Source of the DNA: UBA9715 sp045614225
Lineage (GTDB): Bacteria; Actinomycetota; Coriobacteriia; Coriobacteriales; Eggerthellaceae
DNA: 12,396 nt
Assembly: GCA_045614225.1 (NCBI GenBank)
Contig: JAZLCO010000130.1
Location: 1-12,396, forward strand
Direction of reading: 5' to 3'
Below the pieces are notes generated by a model that was not told the DNA's origin, searched no databases, and was given only the letters and a program-made list of their open reading frames with translations. Numbering within the stretch: position 1 is the first letter of the stretch; every line of letters starts with the position of its first letter. Of this stretch, positions 1 through 5,892 are shown piece by piece. A program made the translations under genes and the position numbers.

Positions 1-1797
1 GATGCCATCACGTTCGGTTGGACGGGTGAGGCGAACATCGTGTTCGGCGTAACCGATGCGTTGTTCATCTGGGGAACGAACCCGGCTCAATCTGATAACT
101 CCGCGTTTTGGCAGACCATCCGCGCTGCAGGGGCGTCAGAAGATATGCAGTTGGTCTGCGTCGACCCGCGGTTCACCCAAGTTGCGGGGTGTGCCGACTT
201 GTGGCTTGCGCCGCGTCCTGGTACTGACTGCACGCTTGCTCTTGGCATGCTTCATGTCATCATCGAAGAGGGCTTGGAAGATCGTGCGTTTGTCGACGAG
301 TGGTGCCATGGGTTCGACGAGCTGGCTGAACACGTGAAGCCGTTCACTCCGGAGTATGTGGGCGATTTCTGCGGCGTCGACTCCGACGACATCGTGCGTG
401 CTGCCCGCATTTTCGCATCGGGCCGCACGGCGCTCGTGTCAGGCCGTGGTATCGACCAGGTTGGCAAATCGGTCGCTCCGACGCATCGTGCAATCTGTTG
501 CCTGCGTGCTATCACTGGCAATGTTGATCGTGCTGGCACGTTCATTCTCAACGAGGCGAGCGATTTCATAAGTGAAGTCGAGTTCGAGATGAGCGATGCG
601 CTGACAGCCGAGCAGCGCGCGCTCTGCTTGAACGAAGGCGTTGCACCACTGCAATGTTTCACGGGTTACGACCTCGTACGCGAGCAAACCGAGAAGCTCG
701 GACGTCGTTTGCCCATGCGCTACATGACGTCGTCGAGTCCGGACCTTGTGCTCAAGGCGATGGAGACAGGCGATCCCTACCGGGTGAGCGCGCTGATCGT
801 GAACGCGACGAACCCGCTGCTCACCTATGCCGATACCAACCGCGTGTTCCGCGCGCTCATGGGGCTTGAGATCATCGTCGTGCTGGATTACTACATAACG
901 CCGACGGCTGCAATTGCCGACTACGTGTTGCCGTGCGCAGGCGCGATAGAGCGACCCATATTCCAGATTCATGGTGGCGTTGCCAACTTCGGCTACGGCG
1001 GACCAGCCGCTGTCGAACCATATTACGAGCGCAAGACCGATTACGATATTTTCCGGGCATTGGGCGAGCGGCTCGGACAGGCAGACGCTTGGCCCGATGA
1101 GACCCTTGCCGATGCGTTTGCAACCCAGCTGGCTCCGACAGGATGGGATTGGAGCGACTACTGTCTATTTGGGGCATACAGCCTGCCTCCTTCCGAGGAA
1201 AAGCACCTTCAACTCGGTTCAGATGGGAAGCCGCAAGGCTTCGCGACGACGACTGGCAAAATCGAGTTGGCGAGTGAGTTGCTGCCAAGACTCGACGGTC
1301 AACGATTGCCAGAGCAAGGGCCGTTCATGCGCCTATGTTCTCGCGAACTCATTGAGAGGCTCGAGGCGGAAGGCGCGCATCACGTCGAGATGCTGACAGG
1401 AAGCCGCAAGCAGCCGTACAATGCGTCGATGTATCTCGAGAACCCAGACTTCAGGCGTGGTACGCCTGGCCCGGTTGTCGAGATGTGCCAGGCTATGGCT
1501 GATAGGCTTGGCCTTGCAAAAGGCGATACCGCCAAGCTCACAACCGATTACGGGGAGGCGCGTTTCACGGTTTCGATTGCTAAGATGCGCGATGAGTTGA
1601 TCAATGTCGACTACGGGTGGTGGCATCCCGAGAACGGCGTTCCCCGGGCTCCGGATTTCGGGGGGATTTGGGAGAGCAATGTCAACACGCTTACGAGCTG
1701 CAAGCTTCAGGAATACCTCATCGGCACATGGGCTTACAACGCCATCGACTGCATGATCCAAAAAGATGACATGCCCCTCTCATGGGATACAATATAA
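1..1797 (+). CDS. Molybdopterin-dependent oxidoreductase, acetylene hydratase-like (5' partial)
   Basis: The reading frame is open from base 1, so the true start is upstream and 598 codons are visible. The missing N-terminus would carry the [4Fe-4S] cysteines and the usual metal-ligand region, so neither can be checked. Visible MopB features are the WGTNPAQSD loop (about codon 24), the DPRFTQVAGCADLWL and RPGTD dinucleotide-binding segments (about codons 54-74), GRGIDQVGKS (about codons 148-157), and a C-terminal molydopterin-binding beta barrel containing GWWHPENGVP and GIWESNVNTLTS. The last two elements resemble the C-terminal domain of acetylene hydratase-type enzymes, the group that also includes catechol dehydroxylases of gut Eggerthellaceae. 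Family members bind bis-MGD and reduce, hydroxylate or hydrate small organics, often with a ferredoxin partner. The next gene starts 76 nt downstream on the same strand. Superfamily is secure; substrate and export status are unknown. Confidence 0.9.
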   Translation, partial: DAITFGWTGEANIVFGVTDALFIWGTNPAQSDNSAFWQTIRAAGASEDMQLVCVDPRFTQVAGCADLWLAPRPGTDCTLALGMLHVIIEEGLEDRAFVDEWCHGFDELAEHVKPFTPEYVGDFCGVDSDDIVRAARIFASGRTALVSGRGIDQVGKSVAPTHRAICCLRAITGNVDRAGTFILNEASDFISEVEFEMSDALTAEQRALCLNEGVAPLQCFTGYDLVREQTEKLGRRLPMRYMTSSSPDLVLKAMETGDPYRVSALIVNATNPLLTYADTNRVFRALMGLEIIVVLDYYITPTAAIADYVLPCAGAIERPIFQIHGGVANFGYGGPAAVEPYYERKTDYDIFRALGERLGQADAWPDETLADAFATQLAPTGWDWSDYCLFGAYSLPPSEEKHLQLGSDGKPQGFATTTGKIELASELLPRLDGQRLPEQGPFMRLCSRELIERLEAEGAHHVEMLTGSRKQPYNASMYLENPDFRRGTPGPVVEMCQAMADRLGLAKGDTAKLTTDYGEARFTVSIAKMRDELINVDYGWWHPENGVPRAPDFGGIWESNVNTLTSCKLQEYLIGTWAYNAIDCMIQKDDMPLSWDTI

Positions 1798-1812
1798 AAG
1801 TTTGAAAAAGAG

Positions 1813-1850
1813 AACCTCGTCTAAAAGGGGATAGCCCCTCTTCACGAGTT
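1813..1850 (+). promoter_or_regulatory. Two-tier hairpin between the molybdoenzyme and transferase genes
   Basis: An outer stem pairs CTCGT (1816-1820) with ACGAG (1844-1848), extendable by AA/TT across a bulged C. An inner stem pairs AGGGG (1826-1830) with CCCCT (1835-1839) around a four-base loop. No U-tract follows, so it is not a canonical intrinsic terminator. Its position just upstream of the next ribosome binding site suggests an mRNA-stability or partial attenuation element that could set lower expression of the downstream genes relative to the abundant molybdoenzyme. That role is inference. Confidence 0.35.
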
Positions 1851-1873
1851 TGATGGAAAGGATGAAGACGTTT

Positions 1874-2899
1874 ATGGCCGAGAAGAAACAAGCACTGCTC
1901 ATTTTCACCAAGCCTCCGCTGCCCGGCGTCGTCAAGACGCGCATGACGAACGAGTACGGCGGGTTTTTCACGATGGAGCAGGCAGCGCAGTTCTACAAGT
2001 GCTGTTTCTACGACGTATGCGAAATGTCGGTACAGGCTTTGATGGAGCTGCAGGCCATGAACGATGAACTCGTTGCAGCTGATCCGACTGCTGACAAGAT
2101 CACGTACGATTTCTTCTGCTCGACGACGCCGGAGAAGAGCTTGCCCAAGGTGCAGGAGGTCTTCGATGCTATCGGTCCGTGGCCGATGGATATCCACTTC
2201 ATTGTCGATTCGGGCACCACGTTCGACGAACATTTCAACGATGCGTTCGAGCAAATCTTTGCCATGGGCTATGAAAGCATCGTATCCATCGGCGGTGATG
2301 TGCCGACCATGCCGAAGAGCCATCTCATCCAGGCGTTTCAATGGCTCGATTATTTCCAATCGCTCGGCACGCCCGGCTTCGTTTATGCGCCGTGTCAGGA
2401 GTGCGGCACGTCGCTGGTAGGTTTTAGCCACAACACGGTGATGGATCACACGGGCGTCTACTACAACATGGATGGTCGCCCTGCGCTTGACGGCTACCTT
2501 GAAAAGCTGCAGGAAGCCAACGTGCCATCTGCGTATTTCGAGCCGGTTGCCGATGTCGACGAGATCACCGACCTCGGACATGCCATTTCGTGCATGCGCG
2601 CTATCAAGGAGGCAGCAAAGTACCAGCCGCTGTTCGTCCCGCGTCGTACGCTTGGATGGTGCGACCTCATGGGCATCACGGTGTCCACACCGCCCAACGA
2701 GAACCATGACCCGCGCGGTATGCTCGACGGTGATGAAGAGGTCGAGATCGACGAAGCCGAGTTCGAGAAATTCATTGGGACCGAGGCAGGCGAGAAGCCG
2801 ACACCCGAAGAGCTCGAACGCATTGCCGAGGGCATGGCATCGCTGCGTACCGGTCAAGCCGCCGAGAACGCCTACGAAGCGAGTAAGTACGGCGAATAG
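1874..2899 (+). CDS. DUF2064 / CofC-like GT-A fold transferase with C-terminal extension
   Basis: The protein has 341 aa from ATG 1874, preceded by the purine-rich GGAAAGGATG; in-frame starts at 1850, 1853 and 1862 are possible but less well spaced. Residues 11-24 (FTKPPLPGVVKTRM) match the N-terminal nucleotide-binding motif of the DUF2064 family (rSAM-associated transferase, TIGR04282-like), which has a MobA/CofC-type GT-A fold. GGDVPTM (140-146) fits the metal-binding segment. The usual DGGYYL-like segment is replaced by ECGTSLVG (177-184). Family members are about 200 aa; here about 100 extra residues follow, acidic and without clear motifs. Some relatives lie beside radical SAM genes and may add a sugar or nucleotide to a small molecule, and a radical SAM gene follows here too. 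It probably transfers a nucleotidyl or glycosyl group in the cytoplasm. Substrate is unknown, and a CofC-like guanylyltransferase is an alternative. Confidence 0.8.
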   Translation: MAEKKQALLIFTKPPLPGVVKTRMTNEYGGFFTMEQAAQFYKCCFYDVCEMSVQALMELQAMNDELVAADPTADKITYDFFCSTTPEKSLPKVQEVFDAIGPWPMDIHFIVDSGTTFDEHFNDAFEQIFAMGYESIVSIGGDVPTMPKSHLIQAFQWLDYFQSLGTPGFVYAPCQECGTSLVGFSHNTVMDHTGVYYNMDGRPALDGYLEKLQEANVPSAYFEPVADVDEITDLGHAISCMRAIKEAAKYQPLFVPRRTLGWCDLMGITVSTPPNENHDPRGMLDGDEEVEIDEAEFEKFIGTEAGEKPTPEELERIAEGMASLRTGQAAENAYEASKYGE

Positions 2900-2975
2900 C
2901 CTCTAGTTGGGCGTGCTGTTTGGTCTGTCCCCAATGGCACGTATGACGACGGGGGATCCATCGAGAGGACTAGAT

Positions 2976-4358
2976 TTGAAAGAGAAGCTTCACGACACGT
3001 TGGCGTTGTGCCCTGAATGCTTGAAGACGCTCAAAGCTGACGTGTTTGCTGATGATGACGGCGCTGTTTGGATGACGCGCACCTGTGCCGAGCATGGGCA
3101 GTTCGATACACGTATATGGCCTGATGTCGACCATTACCGATGGCTTACCGCCCAAGCGATGCCAAAGACGCCGCCGCAGAACACGATTGCCTGCAAAGCG
3201 CCGTGCCCCTTCGGGTGTGGAACGTGCGCGCGCCACGAGCGTCGCGGCACGCTTCTCGAGATTGAAGTTACCTGGCAATGCAACCTGCGATGCCCGGTGT
3301 GTTTCATGAGCGCAGACACAGAAGAGCATGATCCGACGCTGGACGAGATCTCCGCTATGTACGACGTCATCGCAGATGCCGTCGGGACCGACGGTGCCGT
3401 GCAGCTTACCGGCGGAGAGCCGACCTGCCGCAAGGACCTTCCCGAGATCATCCGCATGGGTCGCGAGAAGGGGTTCTGGGGCATCGAGCTGAACACGAAT
3501 GGTCTTGTCATCGCATCGCGACCTGGCTACTTGGAGAGCCTGAAGGAAGCTGGCGTCACTGGTCTGTTCCTGTCGTTCGATGGTTTGACGGGTGATGTGT
3601 ACGAAGCTACGTGCGGCCGTGACATCCTGAAGACCAAACTCAAATGCGTGGAGCGTTGTCGTGAAGCGGGCGTGCAGGTCGTGCTGTGCATGACCATTCT
3701 TGCCGGCCTTAACGATGACCAGCTTGGAGATGTGCTTCGTTTCGCGCTTGAAAACTCAGACATCGTCGCGGGCTTGGCGCTCCAGCCAGCTTTCACATCG
3801 GGTCGTTTCAATGCGCGGCAGGCTACGGGCATGACCGCCGGCGACACGATTTTCAAGTTGGCAGAGCAGTCGGAGGGTCTCATCAACATCGAGGACATCT
3901 GGCCGCTCGGTTGCAGCAATCCGCTGTGCGACACGGGTGTCTTTCTCGTTAAAGGGCCTGCGCCTGATGGAGTTGTCGAGCACGAAAGCGGTTTCTGGCC
4001 TGCGACGCAGTTCATCACGGTTGATGAATACCACGAGGCATACAGCCCTGACAGCCCGCAAGGATCGGTCTTCTACGACATCCTCTCGAAGAAGGGTATC
4101 TACGTCGCTGACGGCCTTTCGATCGTCATCATGGATTACATGGACGCCTACACGATGGACATCCAACGCTTGCGTGAATGCTCGATGATGGTGACCGTGC
4201 CATCAGGGCAGGCGATTCCGTTTTGTTCCTATCATCTGACCGATGCGAGCGGTTGCCGCGTGTATCCGCCATGGATGAAGGAAGAGTTGCGCGATGGCCC
4301 CGTTAAAAGCGAACTTATAACAAAATATTTGCTGGGTGGAAGAGGATTAGATGAGTAA
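2976..4358 (+). CDS. Radical SAM enzyme of the MJ0619/Tes-like branch
   Basis: I prefer TTG 2976 (461 aa) because GAGAGG lies just upstream at 2963-2968; ATG 2934, ATG 2943 and TTG 2907 are in frame but lack a Shine-Dalgarno site. An N-terminal metal-binding module carries CPEC (C12, C15) and TCAEHG (C37, H40). A Cys-rich linker follows (C73, C77, C81, C84, H87). The radical SAM cluster motif is C102-x3-C106-x2-C109 in CNLRCPVCF, and GGEP (146-149) contacts SAM. The C-terminal half has DYMDAYTMDIQRLREC and a VPSGQAIPFCSYHL segment typical of this branch. Characterised relatives methylate a pterin (MJ0619) or join lipid chains (tetraether synthase), so radical chemistry on an unactivated carbon is likely, but the substrate here is not predictable. 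No in-frame UGA occurs, so this is not the selenoprotein form seen in related TrsS proteins. It overlaps the next gene by 8 nt. Confidence 0.88.
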   Translation: MKEKLHDTLALCPECLKTLKADVFADDDGAVWMTRTCAEHGQFDTRIWPDVDHYRWLTAQAMPKTPPQNTIACKAPCPFGCGTCARHERRGTLLEIEVTWQCNLRCPVCFMSADTEEHDPTLDEISAMYDVIADAVGTDGAVQLTGGEPTCRKDLPEIIRMGREKGFWGIELNTNGLVIASRPGYLESLKEAGVTGLFLSFDGLTGDVYEATCGRDILKTKLKCVERCREAGVQVVLCMTILAGLNDDQLGDVLRFALENSDIVAGLALQPAFTSGRFNARQATGMTAGDTIFKLAEQSEGLINIEDIWPLGCSNPLCDTGVFLVKGPAPDGVVEHESGFWPATQFITVDEYHEAYSPDSPQGSVFYDILSKKGIYVADGLSIVIMDYMDAYTMDIQRLRECSMMVTVPSGQAIPFCSYHLTDASGCRVYPPWMKEELRDGPVKSELITKYLLGGRGLDE

Positions 4359-5334
4359 CGAAGTCTCTTATTCGATTACGATCAACCGCGACGCCTGCAT
4401 CAAGTGCGGGTTGTGCGAGAGGTTCTGTCCGACAGAGGTCTACATCATGGACGATGGTCCGCAGCCGGTTCATCCCGAGTGGTGCTGGGGATGTGAAACT
4501 TGCTCGGGTAACTGCCCGAAAAACGCCATCACGGTTGAGATCAACCCAGATGCGTTGGCGGCAGAAGATGATTACCCGCGAGCGAAGCTCATCGATGAAG
4601 AAACCATCGAAACGTACAAGGAATGGGCGAAGACTCTGCGTGACGTATTGCAGCTTCGTTGGCACCCTGTCGGCGTTCGTCTGATTCGCAAGGGAGAGCC
4701 GTTCCCTGAGGGCGTTCAGATTCCCAAGGAGCGCATGCGCTATTGCCAGTCGATGATGGCTGCTCGACGCGGTGTTTCGCTTGTCATGCCCGCCAATCGC
4801 CATTCATGCCCTGATGGAACGTCGATACTGGGTCTCACCGACGTTCCGCCGAAACTTGCATCGGGCGAGATCTACATCCTGTTCCACAAGCTTGACACGC
4901 AAGAGGCTGCTAGTCGCATGGTGAACGAACGCCCGATGCTCGAGCCCTACTCGATGGAAGCCACGTGCGTGTTCCCGCTCGACGATCCGAAAGCGACGGT
5001 CGATGTCGTATCGGTCATGGGCAATCCCGAGCAGATGATGTGGCTGTCAATGGCGACCTCTTACTACACGGGGCATCGCCATGATTTCCATGCCTCTGGA
5101 TATAACTCGCACTGCGTCGAGGTGACGCTTCTTCCGATGCGCGACAAGAAGATCAACATCTCGTTCGGATGCTATGGCGGGCGTGCTTCGTCGGATGTGT
5201 CGGATGACATGATGATGATGGGGATACCGGTCGAGCTCATGCCCGATGTTGTTCGTGGCGTCCGCGAACTTTCGAAGCGCGTCATCCCGCAAGAACGTGA
5301 CAAGATTTACTTGCCGCCGATGCGGAGCAACTAA
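4351..5334 (+). CDS. Two-[4Fe-4S] ferredoxin fused to DUF169
   Basis: The protein has 327 aa. ATG 4351 lies inside the end of the radical SAM gene, with GGAAGAGG as Shine-Dalgarno at 4338-4345, which implies translational coupling. Residues 16-27 (CIKCGLCERFCP) and 45-56 (CWGCETCSGNCP) each form a CxxCxxCxxxCP motif, so two [4Fe-4S] clusters are expected. From about residue 90 to the end the sequence matches DUF169: a region around HPVGVRL, the Cys at RYCQSMM, a HSCPDG motif, and a C-terminal CYGGR. DUF169 has no established biochemical role that I can name. The fusion suggests electron delivery to, or electron-dependent catalysis by, the DUF169 domain. Plausible partners are the adjacent radical SAM enzyme, which needs a one-electron donor, or the molybdoenzyme. 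No signal peptide or membrane segment is seen, so it is cytoplasmic. Confidence 0.87.
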   Translation: MSNEVSYSITINRDACIKCGLCERFCPTEVYIMDDGPQPVHPEWCWGCETCSGNCPKNAITVEINPDALAAEDDYPRAKLIDEETIETYKEWAKTLRDVLQLRWHPVGVRLIRKGEPFPEGVQIPKERMRYCQSMMAARRGVSLVMPANRHSCPDGTSILGLTDVPPKLASGEIYILFHKLDTQEAASRMVNERPMLEPYSMEATCVFPLDDPKATVDVVSVMGNPEQMMWLSMATSYYTGHRHDFHASGYNSHCVEVTLLPMRDKKINISFGCYGGRASSDVSDDMMMMGIPVELMPDVVRGVRELSKRVIPQERDKIYLPPMRSN

Positions 5335-5335
5335 T

Positions 5336-5770
5336 ATGACTGAGCTGTTTACCATACGCGACGCACGGAAAGAGGACATGTACCTTGTCGACCTGTACGC
5401 GAAGGCTGAGGGGATGGATCGCATCCCCGGGATTGAGCGTGTGCGCGTGGCGGTCAACGGCGACGATGAGGTCGTGGGGTTCTGCCGTCTGCAGGATGAC
5501 GTGAACGGAATCGCTTACGTAAACCCCATCGTGACCTATGCACCTTGGCGGGGATATGGCGTAGGAAAGGCGCTCATCGAGGATGCGCAAGCCATAGCTG
5601 GTGAGCTCAGGCTTATATCGCGTGGCACGAGCGAAGGGTTCTACCGCAAGCTTGGATTTGTAGATATGCCCTGGTCTGAAACCGATCAGGCTGCAGCCTC
5701 AGAAGATTGCGATATGTGCCCCTACAGGTCCGAATGCGGTCCGGTTCCCATGCGGCTCCCAGTCGAATAA
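5336..5770 (+). CDS. GNAT N-acetyltransferase with C-terminal Cys cluster
   Basis: The protein has 144 aa from ATG 5336, one base after the preceding stop codon, so it is probably coupled. An upstream in-frame start at 5246 would lie inside the ferredoxin gene and is unlikely. The acetyl-CoA binding motif A is R72-G-Y-G-V-G77 in PWRGYGVGKALIEDA, preceded by the beta strand IAYVNPIVTYAP. SEGFYRKLGFVDMPW (99-113) is the usual motif B region of GNAT enzymes. Unlike typical family members, the tail carries C125-x2-C128-x5-C134 in CDMCPYRSEC, which could bind zinc or contribute to an iron-sulfur site. Position at the end of the molybdoenzyme/radical SAM set suggests it acetylates a small-molecule product or a component of that pathway; this is inference. 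It is the last + strand gene before a convergent antiporter gene. Confidence 0.85.
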   Translation: MTELFTIRDARKEDMYLVDLYAKAEGMDRIPGIERVRVAVNGDDEVVGFCRLQDDVNGIAYVNPIVTYAPWRGYGVGKALIEDAQAIAGELRLISRGTSEGFYRKLGFVDMPWSETDQAAASEDCDMCPYRSECGPVPMRLPVE

Positions 5771-5782
5771 GGTGCTAACGGT

Positions 5783-5880
5783 TGGCGAGCACGTGCAGTG
5801 CCTGCCTACAGCAGCTCGGCTTATCTATGTATATGATAGACAGTGCCTGCGCAAGCGGCAGGCACTGCACGTGCTCGCCA
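5783..5880. repeat. Perfect 24-bp inverted repeat between convergent genes
   Basis: The left arm (5783-5806, beginning TGGCGAGCACGTGC) is the exact reverse complement of the right arm (5857-5880, ending GCACGTGCTCGCCA), with a 50-nt interior. The decamer CAGTGCCTGC occurs in the left arm (5796-5805) and again in the interior (5841-5850). The second copy pairs with GCAGGCACTG (5858-5867) over a 7-nt loop, so a long stem and a short stem exclude each other. It sits between the + strand acetyltransferase stop and the - strand antiporter stop, where a bidirectional transcription barrier is expected, yet neither side has a U-tract. A REPIN- or MITE-like dispersed element is an alternative, although I see no target-site duplication. 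Confidence 0.75.
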
Positions 5881-5892
5881 CCTATCGAAGCT

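Noticed and set aside
1718..2857. Long minus-strand reading frame of 379 codons opposite the transferase gene
   Set aside because: It is antisense to a gene with clear family motifs, its product has no recognisable motif, and its His/Arg-rich composition is typical of antisense frames in GC-rich DNA.
2976..4358. Possible selenoprotein, as in related TrsS radical SAM proteins
   Set aside because: No in-frame TGA occurs; cysteine is present throughout the motif region.
5783..5880. CRISPR-like repeat
   Set aside because: Only one inverted pair and one extra decamer copy are present; there is no regular repeat-spacer series and no cas gene.
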